Notes: a model not told the origin generated them from the letters alone. A stretch of DNA of 64,000 bases from Druceiella hillmani (GCA_039881145.1 JAYKKI010000009.1:7922501-7986500); one strand, 5' to 3'. Counted from the first letter of the stretch, positions 11,809 through 24,879 are shown. Program-made: numbers and translations.

Positions 11809-12105
11809 TCATCCGCTTTTTTCCTTGAATGTGTCGAGATTCACCGTACTCAGCAGTGGGATGCAAACACTGCTTAAGTATTCTGCGCACTTAAACCAGT
11901 ACAGGGAGGATATATCCACAACGTTGGAAGAGGAACCACGTTTAATTGATTCCATTATTTTAGTGAGTTGTGTTATGTAGCGGGTCCTTATTGTCTTTAT
12001 TTTATATTTAATATCTTCTTCTTGTGCTTCTAAGTTTAAATCACTGATCAAAGTTTTCACAGATTTGTCCGCATTAATCTTTCTGTGTTTGTCGAGCTTG
12101 TTGTT
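11809..12105 (-). pseudogene. MADF-like (Myb/SANT-type DNA-binding) domain fragment
   Basis: The minus-strand frame is open from a stop at 12106-12108 to 11809. It reads NNKLDKHRKINADKSVKTL, then EEDIKYKIKTIRTRYITQLTKI, then KRGSSSNVVDISSLYWFKCAEYL. That matches the second half of a MADF domain, whose family pattern is paired Arg/Lys helices followed by an SGSG-type loop and a Tyr-Trp-Phe motif. The N-terminal part upstream (ERSKHPAILG-like, then LENL*NYEY) is split over two frames with stops. MADF proteins bind DNA. The domain also occurs in proteins encoded by PIF/Harbinger transposons, so this may be a fossil gene or an old transposon accessory protein. A diverged copy lies at 56.6 kb. Confidence 0.6.
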
Positions 12106-12920
12106 CTAAATATATTCATAATTTTATAAATTCTCCAAGAATAGCAGGGTGTTTTGACCGTTCCTCTTGAATACTATTTTATCACATAAACATACAGAAT
12201 GTATTTTATTACCCGTTATTAGTCGTCCGATCTAGAACGTGAAACAAAACGACCGAACTCGGGGAACGTGATCAGATGTTTCACCTACGTTCATTTGGAG
12301 CGCTAGTGAATTATGCCGAATACCGGAATCCAACATCATGATATTGGTTCACTGATGTATGTATTGGTCACGTTTAATTAATGTCGTGTTCAGGCGTTTC
12401 GCATCGAATGAAAGGTGATAAATTAAAAACGGAAATTAATATAAACAATTATATTAATATAAGTAAGTGGACCGTCTCATATTGTTTTAAGCTGAAATAA
12501 AATGTATACATTAATTCAAAATCATTGAAATGTATCGAAAAGTAAATTTCTATTAAACATATTTTACTTGGGGGATATTATACTGAGAGTCATTACCCGA
12601 AATGCTCATTTAAACAAACGAAATTTTAGTATATAATTTCATTTTAATTAAAATGTAATCTGTTCCAACATTGCAATATATTTACTGCTTTTCATTAAAG
12701 AAATAAATTTAAAAATATGTAGAAGAAAAATATGGAATTTTATCGGCCATTCATAAAGCTCTATCTTACCATGCTGTGGAATATCCGCTACTGATGTCGA
12801 CCTGTTTGGAGGAGCATTTTTTTAAGGTAATTTAATCAATGGCCGCTGAAATGTTTCGCTTCTTGTAAACATGAGGATTCTGTTACCATTATATTGATGC
12901 AGGCAATGGACGCATAGGCA

Positions 12921-12922
<2 letters not shown>

Positions 12923-12968
<46 letters not shown>

Positions 12969-12991
12969 TATATATATTTATATGTATATAC

Positions 12992-13070
<79 letters not shown>
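12923..13070. repeat. (TA)n microsatellite
   Basis: A nearly uninterrupted TA tract of about 150 bp with a small GAGATATATATATT interruption near 12965. The two Tyr/Ile frames over it are artefacts. It is not expanded in duplication copy 2. Confidence 0.95.
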
Positions 13071-13075
<5 letters not shown>

Positions 13076-13452
13076 AATGCTGTTCCATTTCATCCTTACT
13101 AAACCTATATTATTCCATAAGCTTTTAAAGGTTTCATCTTGTCATCGGCATAGTGGGTAGCTCAATGACACATATCTTATATAATCGTCATATTTTCGTA
13201 AATATTGGGGGCTGACTATTTTTGAACAAAGGTAAACAGTCACTTCATTTTAGGGATCAATCTCTTCAATTTCTGGTAGAATTTAAAAATAGATATTTAC
13301 ACATTTTTTATGAAAGTGTTTACTAAAAAATGGGGTTTAAAAATATGTCCAATATATCTTGGTAAGCTGGAATATAATCTGTGGCAAACTCAGCCTTCAA
13401 AGAAGTAAAACGCGTGAAATTTACCTTACCTTATTATTTTATTATTCTGTAT

Positions 13453-13500
13453 TTATATGAGGTAGTGAGTAAAATTATAATTACTCACTACCTCATATAA
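13453..13500. repeat. Perfect hairpin, 19-bp arms, 10-nt loop
   Basis: TTATATGAGGTAGTGAGTA (13453-13471) and its exact reverse complement (13482-13500) are separated by 10 nt. The arm contains TGAGGTAGT, which equals the first nine bases of the let-7 microRNA, but the rest does not match. The hairpin is absent from duplication copy 2. Confidence 0.9.
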
Positions 13501-13622
13501 GTACATAAGTATTTTAGCCAAAAAATTAGTGGCAGTATAACAGTCGTATTAATAGTTTCGGTAAAGTAAATTAAGCAAGTGACCACTCTATAAGTGTGTC
13601 GTGCTCAGTGTGTGTGTAAATA

Positions 13623-13655
13623 CAGGTGTCCAGTGGCAGATTTCAATGTTTGAAA
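13623..13655 (+). repeat. mariner left terminal inverted repeat
   Basis: About 33 bp, pairing with 14918-14950. It lies at the 3' end of the transposase gene. A one-base indel and several mismatches separate the two ends. Confidence 0.85.
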
Positions 13656-13726
13656 AATTGTAAAAAAAAACTACACCTCTAATACAAAGTAGGTTTATTT
13701 TAACTTTATAACAACAAATGTGGATT

Positions 13727-14833
13727 TCAATTTTTAAAAACCACGTTTTCCAAATGGCGGCCATCGAGCATGACACACTTTTCGAGTCTAGCACGCATGT
13801 TTTCAAAAACGCTGTTGCAGAGCGACTGGGGTATCCTACTGACTTCGGCTCGAATATTTTCTTTAAGTTGTGTCACAGTGCTCGGATTTGTTTTGTAAAC
13901 AACGGATTTTAAGTATCCCCATAAGAAAAAGTTACATGGGTTTAAATCGGGTAACCTAGGTGGCCACGGTACGGTACCGTTTCGGGATATGTTTTTTTCT
14001 GGAAATAACTGCCGCACTGCAATCATGGACACATTAGCAGTGTGAGCTGTGGCTCCGTCCTGCTGGAACCATGTGTTTTGGTTGAAGGTAGTCCATACTA
14101 TTCTGTAGTTCTACTCTGAAAAAGTCATTTAACATCTGTGCATATGTTTCCGAATTCACAGTTACAGTTTGGCCACGTTGATTTTCAAAGAAATAAGGCC
14201 CTATGATTGCAGATGCAGACATGGCACACCAGAATGGTACTTTAGGCTTATGTAAAGGCTCTTGATGCATTTGTCTCGGGTTATGGACATCACAGTAACG
14301 AAAGTTCTGCTTATTCGCATATCCTCCAATGTGAAAGTGAGCTTCGTCACTACAGAATATGTTGCCAATCCGGGTAGCAGTACGAAATCTCAACAACATC
14401 ACCTCCGCGTAAGTTTTCCTTCAATCAAAGTCAGAATCGTGTAAATCTTGAACAATTTGAATTTTATATGGATGGAACTTGAGCTTTTTTCGCATTATTA
14501 CCTGTAAAGTTGATTTCGGAATTCCCAATATCGATGAACGTGTACGCAGTTATAAACGGGGATTTTCAACGACAGAAACCATAACACGCTCGACATTTTC
14601 ATCCGTGGCTACCAATGGTGTAGGTCCTGGCCTGGGCCTATTTAATGTTGATCCTGTAGCTCTGGACCTTGCTACCCGGACGATGACTGAATGAGGTTGA
14701 TCGATGGTCCATCACGTAATCGACGAATACTGTAACGATTATTAAATCGACGGCGTGCTACAAACAGCAAAAATCCACTCGAAATGTACGCCTCGACGGC
14801 AAAAGCGTGGTGCTCTCCACTCCACTGTTCCAT
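13727..14833 (-). pseudogene. mariner transposase, inactivated
   Basis: The start is chosen at 14833, where MEQWSGEHHAFAVEAYISS begins; that opening is characteristic of this transposase group. The N-terminal DNA-binding part is broken by a stop after about 53 codons and by later frameshifts. The catalytic part then follows: CSDEAHFHIGG (first Asp; frame 14034-14402), WFQQDGATAH (second Asp, in another frame, about one base out), and WPPRLPDLNPCNFFLWGYLK (frame 13727-14032). Spacing from the second Asp to the third catalytic position is 41 residues, as in the DD41D (rosa-like) mariners. The third position is Asn (PCN, normally PCD), a further inactivating change. Expected intact length is about 350 residues. 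Confidence 0.9.
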
Positions 14834-14917
14834 GGCTACTAAAACATCCGCACCGCTTGCGCTTCTAACGACGCCCCCCGCGCCCCTCTTATGTGTTGCG
14901 TTCAGAAACTATGTTTG

Positions 14918-14950
14918 TTCAAACTTTGAAATCTTCCACTGGACAACCTG
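14918..14950 (-). repeat. mariner right terminal inverted repeat
   Basis: Counterpart of the left end. Transposase reading starts about 85 bp inside this terminus, so it is the 5' end of the element. Confidence 0.85.
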
Positions 14951-15439
14951 TACGTTAAATTCACGTAGTCATACTTCATACTTATAGTTTATTTATTTCT
15001 AATACATACTCGTACGGGAGAGTGTAAAACGGTCAACTCAAGCGCAAAACTAACGAAGGAATATTATTAATAATTGTTATTTTCTCGTATAAACAATGAG
15101 GTTTACGATATTAATACGAATAAAATGTCAAAGTTATATTCTCTACAATAAAATAAAGAAAAATATAAAGACAATTTGAAAAGAAATACATGGTAGAAAT
15201 ACTGGAAGTTATTCCAGATAAATTTTTACTTTCCAAAGAAACACATCTTGGGCGGTGCTGAAAAAAATCAGTTCAAACGAAGTGCCGATTACTGTGCTAT
15301 CACAATTCACTTAATCTTTTACATTTAAACAATGGCTACTTTATTGTCTTCCTTACTTTTTAATGCAGCTTACCTATGTATAGGATTTTGTATTATAGAA
15401 TATATTTCTCGTGAATGATATTAAAATATACATTGAAAG

Positions 15440-15840
15440 TTCTATATTCAGTACGCTCTTGACAGGTGGTTGTGGTGGTTAAATTAAATGGGGAGACGTC
15501 GCTCATCCCGCGATTTCCTGCCATCGTTTCCTGTTTGTCTTCCCTCTAGTACACTACTGCAAGGAACGGCATATAGCAGATTTGATCTGGTCAGTCCATC
15601 GTATGGATGGTCGGGTGCCTTCCATTCTATTCTGTAAAACAAGACGAGCGATGGCTCATGGTTTTTTCTCGATATGTGTCCGAAGAACTTGAGTACGTAA
15701 ATTTTCTCTTTTGTGGACAGCTTCTATCTGGTACCCACCTCCCGAAGTATGGAAACATTTGTCCGGAATTCGGTCCAAGATACTCCAAGCATTCTCCTCC
15801 AGCGTCACATCTCGCAAAGAATTAATAAATTAAGATATAA
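15440..15840 (-). mobile_element. LINE 3' fragment (RT C-terminal region)
   Basis: The minus strand reads RMLGVSWTEFRTNVSILREVG, FFGHISRKNHEPSL, GTRPSIRWTDQIKSAI and RWQEIAG, in order and in one frame with two stops. These are the conserved post-RT boxes of a LINE ORF2 (ML-x-SW-D-RR-N, FGH-RK, GRSPxRWTDQIK). Everything upstream of that region is missing, so this is a 5'-truncated copy, as is usual for LINEs. The plus-strand frame at 15607-15825 is its antisense shadow. It sits in copy 1 of D1 where copy 2 instead carries a copia remnant. Confidence 0.85.
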
Positions 15841-16484
15841 CAAATACCAGTACTATAACTAAATACAACAATATAACTTAACTTTATAAACTTTTTTCCA
15901 TATTTTAGTAGCAACTTTTATGCCTACTAATTTGAAATCGACAAAGGTACAGGTGTAGTGTTAAAACTTCTAAAAAGAATGTATTCAAAGCAATCACTTC
16001 TTTTTAAATTATGGATGTAAACCAATTTTTGTATAATTCCTTTGTGAAACGTTGAAAGTTTTGGAAAAATAATTTTCCATTTTCCATTTCATTGTAAATC
16101 AACTTGTCAAGTATTTTGTTATTGACCGACCATTATTTCAACAACATTTCAGCTCTCGATGACTTTTGACATCATCATACATAATAATAAACACAAAACA
16201 ATTGTTAAATTCTGTCTTCGACTTAGTTCTCCACCGTAATTTGACAACTGACAAGTCGAGACAACTTGAAATGATAAAATATTCCACCAAAACCAACAGC
16301 GATATAATGTCCTAAAGTTTTGAAAGCAATATCTTTGAACCACCGCTGCTACTTGTCAGACGTTTGTCCAATTTAAGACCATTGTCAAAATTAAACCCGT
16401 CACCTCCGGCGTCAGTTTCGAAAGATTGTATTGACGAGGTTTTGACTGTAATCAAACTTTTACGAAACTGGTGGGTGAAAATAG

Positions 16485-17001
16485 AAAGTGAGGAAATATT
16501 ACGCTTCGAGATGGTTTATTGGTTTTTCTTGATGCAATTTTTGAACTGTTGAATGAAAGTATCTTTACAATTTTCATCAAATGGCAATTCTCATTTCATC
16601 GTACGACTTGTATTTGGCAAGTATATAAATAATATATCTTAGGCAGAAGAATTTTAAAATTTTGATTTATTCCAATTCTTTCCGATGTTCAACATATTTG
16701 GCGTTAATTTTGTAGACATTCATTATTCACAATACGTTAGTTGACTCATTCTAAATGTTGATATTTTGCGTATAATATTATGAAATACAAGTAAATTAAA
16801 AACCAGTTTTTAAAAAAATTTAAAAATTTATTGAAAAATAACCCAGTTATAGGAATCTAAATTTGAAGTTACGGATAGGGTTGAGTACATCCCTGTCTCT
16901 TTTCCTCTTATAGAATATAATGTGCAATATTAAACATGACCTCACAACACAGTATTCGGTCGTAAATCTAAAGGTTAAATTTAAACTTTTATAAATCGGT
17001 C

Positions 17002-17005
<4 letters not shown>
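16485..17005. other. AT-rich DNA, nothing recognised
   Basis: Lies between the end of the D1 duplication and the (TA)n tract at 17.0 kb. The frame at 16364-16552 overlaps the duplicated segment without conserved coding in copy 2. Confidence 0.5.
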
Positions 17006-17006
<1 letters not shown>

Positions 17007-17049
<43 letters not shown>

Positions 17050-17066
17050 TATATATATATTATATT

Positions 17067-17115
<49 letters not shown>
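17007..17115. repeat. (TA)n microsatellite at the left edge of a large inverted repeat
   Basis: A TA tract with a CTATATATATATTATATTTATT interruption. It directly adjoins the left arm of the inverted repeat starting at 17117. Confidence 0.95.
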
Positions 17116-17116
<1 letters not shown>

Positions 17117-17120
<4 letters not shown>

Positions 17121-18030
17121 ACATCTAAGGAAATTATTTCAAAGCAATATGTTGATGTTGTGCACTAAATTGGAAAATGCCTTGTGAGACACACTTGTTT
17201 TAATAAAGCTCATTTTGAGTTTCTTTTCTATTGTAAGTAAACACCTAATTTTTGTTTTTTTATAAATGAAAGAATAATTACAATATATTACAAATATTAA
17301 ATTTAATCTGGTCTAGGCAACATTTAAAACCTTACGTAATTGCTTAATTATGTGCTTATTGTTAAAAAAAATGTAAATATAAAAGATAATTTATTACGCT
17401 ATAAATTGGATTAAAAATGTATTCTTTGCGTTATGGAATGTTAATTTAATTAAATAATGCCTACTACAAGTCAAGAAATTGTGCAAACATTTACCTAAAC
17501 ATAGAAAATTTTGTACAATGCATTTAAGTACTTTGTTATGTCAATTAGGTTTACGTTACAAAGCAAACGAATGCTCAACTATATCTCAATATCATGCGAC
17601 GTCTTCCCTACTGTGACTAGATCCCATCAATCACGGAGCAACAATATTTGGACGGAGGTTGGGAGGTAATATCAACAACTCATAAATCAAGAGGTCGCCC
17701 GAAGAACAGAGTTTCCATTCTGTCTAAGGCGACGTCCATTAATGTTGCTCTCCAGTCTCTTATTTATTTGTTATGGCGTTACGTGTGTGTGTTTGTTATG
17801 TAATAACCTGTATATATAAAAGCAACGTTACGATCGTATTTGTGGTTAAGCAATACAAACATAATTATGTTAATAATTTTGTAATTTAATAAATATAAGC
17901 AACCCTTATCTTTTTTTACATAATATTTTACAATAATAAAAATGGCACAAAATTCATCAATTAGGAGCATCTCAATTAATCGGAACATTATTTAGAGCAC
18001 CTTTGAACAGTGAAATAAAGAAGACGTAGT
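17117..18030 (+). repeat. Left arm of ~0.9-kb inverted repeat (D2 copy C2)
   Basis: About 910 bp whose reverse complement is at 18713-19625. Landmarks in order are CAAACATCTAAGGAAATTAT, GACACACTTGTTTTAATAAA, CATCAATCACGGAGCAACAA, TTAATGTTGCTCTCCAGT and GAACATTATTTAGAGCACC. Arms differ by scattered substitutions and small indels. The core (17560-17800) is shared with copies C1, C4 and C5. The frame at 17779-17988 on the minus strand has no conserved counterpart and is not called. Confidence 0.88.
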
Positions 18031-18712
18031 CATGATATAAATAGTTTGATAAATAGTGCGTAATTAAAAAATGACACAATTCATCAAAACTTTTTACCTT
18101 CTAGATGTTTCTGTATATGAGCATGTAATATATATTGCATGACTATACTCCTTTGCTGATAGAACTACAGAGGCGGCAAAGTTCAAGCTCTCCTATTAAA
18201 TAAATTAAACTTTAACTTATATTAACCATGGTTATTAATATCAAATAAATATATTTGTCTTCGATAACACTTCCAAGCTTCAATTACATTATGACAAAAT
18301 TTATAAATCTTTTTAATTCGATAATCATTTTTGCTTCACTATCTTTTATATATACTTTCTTTTTATTTTTTATATCGAATTTAGTAACTTTCGTAAATAT
18401 TATTACCTATAGAATTTCGATGATATCAAAAATATAACTTCTTTTAATAATATCAAAAATATAACTTCTTTTAATAATAATAACACATATAAACATAAAA
18501 TAAGTCTAAACAATTATTTTGATTATTTATGGAGATATTACATTGTGATTATTACTCTGTTTTACCGAAAAGTAACACTCAGTGGATGAGGGTCGATCCC
18601 TTCCTGACCACTTTTTTGTAATTTTTTTCAGTCATAAGTTATATGTAAACTACATTATATTAAGTATCGACGTTGTTCCATTAGAGAGGTTCCGTTTTAT
18701 TCCTTTCAGCCA
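18031..18712. other. Spacer of the large inverted repeat
   Basis: About 680 bp between the arms, AT-rich. It contains a 27-bp tandem duplication at 18423-18476 (unit ATATCAAAAATATAACTTCT and so on). The 60-codon frame at 18255-18437 has no motif. Confidence 0.6.
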
Positions 18713-19625
18713 CGTCTTCTTCATTTCAATGTTCAAAGGTGCTCCAAATAATGTTCCGATTAATTGAGAAGCTCCTAATTGATGAATTTTGTGCTATTTT
18801 TGTTATTGTAAAATAGTATATAAAAAAACGATAAGGGATGCTTATATTTATTAAATTACAAAATTATTAACGTAATTACGTTTGTATTGCTTAACCACAA
18901 ATAAGATCGTAACGTTGCTTTTATCTATCCAGGTTATTACATACCTCACACATACACACACACGTAACGCAAACAAATAAGAAGCTGGAGAGCGACATTA
19001 ATGGACGTCGCCTTAGACAGAATGGAAACTCTGTTCTTCGGGCGACCTCTTGATTTATGAGTTGTTGATATTACCTCCCAACCTCCGTCCAAATATTGTC
19101 GCTCCGTGATTGATGGGATCTAATCACAGTAGCGAAGACGTCACACAATATTGAGATCTGGTTGCGCATTCGTTTGCTTGGTAACGTAAACCTAATTGAC
19201 ATAATAAAGTACTTAAATATATTGTATAAAATCTTTTATGTTTAGGTAAATGTTTGCACAATTTCTTGACTTGTAGTGGGCATTATTTAATTAAATTAAC
19301 ATTCCATAACGCAAAGAATACATTGTAATCCAATTTATAGCTTAATAAATTCTCTTTTATATTTCCTTTTTTTTAACAATAAGCTCATAATTAAGCAATT
19401 TCGTAAGGTTTTAAATGTTACCTAGACCAGATAAAATTTTATATTTGTAATATATTGTAATTATTCTTTTATTTATAAAAATGCAAAAAATAAATGTTTA
19501 CTTACAATAGAAAAGAAACTCAAAATGAGCTTTATTAAAACAAGTGTGTCTTAGAAGGCATTTTCCAATTTAATGCACAACATCAACATAGTTGCTTTAA
19601 AATAATTTCTTTAGATATTTGAAAA
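18713..19625 (-). repeat. Right arm of ~0.9-kb inverted repeat (D2 copy C3)
   Basis: Reverse complement of 17117-18030, aligned over its whole length: GGTGCTCCAAATAATGTTCC near its start, GAGAGCGACATTAATGGACG in the core, TTTATTAAAACAAGTGTGTC near its end. The outer boundary is about 19625, where the similarity ends; unlike the left arm, no TA tract follows. Confidence 0.88.
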
Positions 19626-19629
19626 TGAG

Positions 19630-21398
<1,769 letters not shown>

Positions 21399-22157
21399 AG
21401 ACGCTGTGGTTATTATTTGCTTGATGTAGTTCTTGTATCTGTCGCTCAGTACAATATTTAAACTGACATTCCTTCGTTTATTTAATTTGATGTGTAATAC
21501 AATGCTGAATATAGAAGCGAAGTGAAAATATTTAAAAAACATGTAATATATTCAAATACGCTTATGCAACCAATTCTACGGTATGAAGTTTTGTGGCATT
21601 TTTGGAAAAGTGAAAAAAACTGTTGTCCATTAGAAGTTACGCTTAGATTATTATCTACTTATATATTTTTGTAACAGTTTTTGTATATACTGAAAGTACC
21701 TTTCAAATGTGGTCAAAAACTTACAAAATAATAAAGTTATGAAGTTGAAACACGTATGCTAACGGCAGAGTAATGGGAAAATGACCATACCGAGTATAAG
21801 ATTTTTCATAATTAGGAAAGAGTTTTCATAATTAGGAAATTCTTTAATGAAATAAATTGAGTTTCACCAGGTAGCCAGAATTACGAAGAGGTAATTAAAA
21901 AATGGAAGAAAAAAACTGAAAATTTATAAATTTTCTACCCAAATGTACACAAAGATTATATTTGTATACTAGTAAAACCGCCAAATCCCAAAGTTAATTA
22001 TAGTGACTCTGGAGAATGGCAAACAGAGAGAATATTCGAATTGTTTTGTTTATAATTCAGTGTCATCTGCATTATATCAATAATAAATACAAATAATACT
22101 AGCTAGAAATTTATGATACAATATTCTGCTATCCTTGCAATGTAAAGTTAGTTTAAA

Positions 22158-22158
<1 letters not shown>

Positions 22159-22206
<48 letters not shown>
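22159..22206. repeat. (TA)n microsatellite
   Basis: An uninterrupted TA run of about 48 bp inside repeat copy C4. Confidence 0.95.
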
Positions 22207-22209
<3 letters not shown>

Positions 22210-23184
22210 TTCATATTAGGATAAGTTATTTATATCTAGGTAACATAAATACTCTGATATTTAATTTTAGATGACCTAAATACTACGAGAGAAAGTATTG
22301 GACAAAAATATGAGTTTTTACATTGTCTTTTTCACCTTAATGAGAAAAAAATTAGATTACATTATAAATGTTAAATGTTATCTGGTCCGAATAACTTGCT
22401 CGATCTATGCTTATTGTCACATAAAATTAAATACAGGAAATAATTTTTCACACCGTAAATTAAACGAGAATTTTATTATTTATTAAACAATTTAATTAGA
22501 TACAATTTTCTACTACTCAATATATTTACCTAATGTTTATATAAATATAAACATTATATTAATAACACATTTCGCAAGGTATGTAATAATAATATAAAGT
22601 ATTAGAATATTTAAAATATTGATATATCTTAATATGGCAATCTCAATAACATGAGACGTCTTCACTATGGTGACTAAATCGCATCAATCACGGAGCGACA
22701 AATATTTGAACGGAAGCTGCGGGGAATATCAGAAACTTATAAGTCGAGAGGACGCCGGAAGAACTAAGTTTCCACTCTGTCCAATGTGACAGGAACGAAT
22801 GCGGCATCCATTAATGTCGCTCTCCAGTTTATTATTTGTTTGTTACCTTGCGTGCGCGCGTGTTTGTTTGATATACATTAACCTGTATAGATAAAAGCAA
22901 TTACGGTCGTACTTGTGGTTAAATAGTGGAAATATAATTAGGTTAATGAATTCTAAACTTATTTAATGTAATCATCGCTTTTGATTTCTCAATACATTGC
23001 GATAATTAAAATAATACAAATTTATTTAATTAAAACTATTAGAAGCATCTTGCCATATGAAAGTAACAAGAATCATATATAAGACAGGTAAACTCAGTAA
23101 CTAAGGGAATATGTACATAAATGATCCCCACTCTCTTTCCTTTTTATTTTTCATTTGTCTGTATGAATGTGTGTAGTGATTTAC

Positions 23185-23362
23185 TAAATATCATCAAACC
23201 TCTCGAGCAATTCACTAAATATCACCAAACCTCTCGAGCAATTCACTAAATATCATCAAACCTCTCGAGCAATTCACTAAATATCACCAAACCTCTCGAG
23301 CAATTCACTAAATATCATCAAACCTCTCGAGCAATTCACTAAATATCACCAAACCTCTCGAG
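23185..23362. repeat. 31-bp minisatellite with 62-bp higher-order unit
   Basis: Six copies of a 31-bp unit containing TTCACTAAATATCAYCAAAC and CTCTCGAGCAA. The Y base alternates T, C, T, C, T, C along the array, so the true repeat is a 62-bp dimer present three times. Each unit carries a CTCGAG site. No coding frame. Confidence 0.95.
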
Positions 23363-24630
23363 ATTATTTGAAAAAAAGTGGTTTATTGTTTTACTTCTAG
23401 AGTGAAACTAAGAAGACGTGACCTGAAGGGATAAAACGGGACCTTTGTAATTAAAAAACGTCGATACCTGTAAAAGCGTAGTTCACATATTAATTCGTTT
23501 AAGATTAGATAAATTGGACTTATTTTGTGAAGTTCACTGCGGTCTACATACGTTGATTTTATTTCATTTTATCTAGTATTCATAACTCAAATGTGCGAAT
23601 GTAAATTTAACGTGTCTTTTAAATAATTGATGGTGCTTGAATAGTTTCTTTAAACCCTCTTTTTGACACTACGTCTACAATCAATAGAGTACTTTACAGA
23701 TATATTTATCGCTTCATATTTTGTTTTTATTTTAAGATGCCACTAAAAACAAAACCATGAAGGACTCAAGAATAATTAAAATTTTATGTAATTCATATTA
23801 CTAGATTTAGCTAACAAAATTAAGAAATATTTTTGGTAATCTTAAAGAAACATAAACAAATTAGCTTATGAAGCCAGTAATTTAACGTAGTTCTAAGATC
23901 TTAATTAACACACGTTTGTAATTCATGAAGTTATTAATTCTGCCCTCCAGTTTTACAGGCATAGAAATGTTCTTTTAATACACCCTCCACCTCCACTTCT
24001 AGCGCTCGGTCACTAAACTTCTTCGTACCTTTCACTAGACAACATGGGTGGTTGAGGTGGCATCGGGATATATCGGCCTGAATACTCGAAGACATCAGAC
24101 AATGAATGAACCAGACACTCCCCTCTTGCATTTCTTAACCAGTATTTTCCTACTTTTGTTACATTTTTTATGGCTACTCTTCTTCTATTTTACCATCTAT
24201 ATAATCTGTAATATTTCTCAGGGTATAGACTTTCTGACAAAAAATATTTTTTTGAAATGATATGTCTAGTTCCATACCTTAGTAGAACCAAACAAATAAC
24301 AAAATGTTTCACTTTGTATATTAGTACAGACAATTCCTATCGGTTGTGTTCATTAACCGAGCAAGATTTTTCAAACCGTTCGTTTAAATTGCTCAATTCA
24401 AGCTATATTTCCCACATTTATTTGAGTTCTGCCACCAGCAATATATATTTAGGGAACATTTCTGAGGTAAAGCATACTTTACTTGCTAAATGGTTAAAAT
24501 TCAGCCGGTAGGAGGGGCGGAGATAGTATATTTCATGTAGGATTTTAGGAAAAAAACTGATTAAATGAGAATTTCCTGCGTCTTCCGGCGAATGTAATAA
24601 AGATTTGTTTTTAAATTCATTCCGGGAAAA

Positions 24631-24780
<150 letters not shown>

Positions 24781-24879
24781 TGTATATATATACCTTTGCG
24801 TATATGTTCATACCATATTTTGGTTTTTAATGCAAGCAACATTAAAAACATAAAATATATACAACTAGAGACCCGATAA

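Larger units (their letters stand above)
13623..14950 (-). mobile_element. mariner-type DNA transposon (DD41D-like), 1,328 bp
   Basis: Both ends are visible. The left end starts CAGGTGTCCAGTGGCAGATT at 13623. The right end, read on the minus strand from 14950, starts CAGGTTGTCCAGTGGAAGAT. This gives terminal inverted repeats of about 33 bp with a few mismatches. TA dinucleotides flank both ends (13621-13622 and 14951-14952), the target duplication of Tc1/mariner elements. Length is typical for mariner. The flanks continue the D1 duplication, and the equivalent site near 58.15 kb lacks the element, so it inserted after the duplication or was lost cleanly from copy 2. Confidence 0.93.
9830..16480 (+). 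repeat. Diverged duplication D1, copy 1
   Basis: Matching blocks occur in the same order and orientation at 55.84-63.88 kb. Pairs include GTTCAGTACAAGTAGAACTG (about 9873) with its match near 55857, the MADF-like remnant (11.8-12.1 / 56.6-56.9), AAGTGACCACTCTAT (about 13576 / 58110), TTAATACGAATAAAAT (about 15110 / 58295), and CATAATGTCCTAAAGTTTTG-like blocks (about 16305 / 63728). Divergence is substantial, with many indels. Copy-1-only insertions are the Penelope-like element, the mariner, the LINE at 15.45-15.84 kb and a (TA)n expansion. Boundaries are approximate. Confidence 0.8.
21500..24560 (+). repeat. Dispersed repeat D2, long copy C4
   Basis: Aligns in order with 30.19-32.26 kb: a TTAGAAGTTACGCTTAGA block (about 21632 / 30349), the core with CAAATATTTGAACGGAAGCTG (22.70 / 31.41), TGTTCATTAACCGAGCAAGAT (24.35 / 32.02) and AATTCAGCCGGTAGGAG (24.50 / 32.17). 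Divergence is high. C4 alone contains the 31-bp minisatellite at 23.2 kb and a (TA)n tract at 22.16 kb. Frames at 24048-24511 fall in the aligned part but are not kept open in C5, so they are not called as genes. Confidence 0.75.

Noticed and set aside
12836..13102. Tyr/Ile-rich frames over TA tracts (also near 21.3, 24.6, 26.1 and 63.1 kb)
   Set aside because: Products of (TA)n repeats; no start context or non-repeat domain.
13453..13500. Hairpin arm containing TGAGGTAGT, the first nine bases of let-7, as a possible microRNA
   Set aside because: The match stops after nine bases, the hairpin is only 48 nt with fully symmetric arms, and it is absent from duplication copy 2. Chance match.
13718..14987. 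Plus-strand frames at 13718-13912, 14262-14444, 14479-14694 and 14784-14987
   Set aside because: All lie opposite the minus-strand mariner transposase and are its shadows.
23185..23362. Regular 31-bp units as a CRISPR-like array
   Set aside because: Units are contiguous without unique spacers, and the DNA is eukaryotic; a minisatellite.
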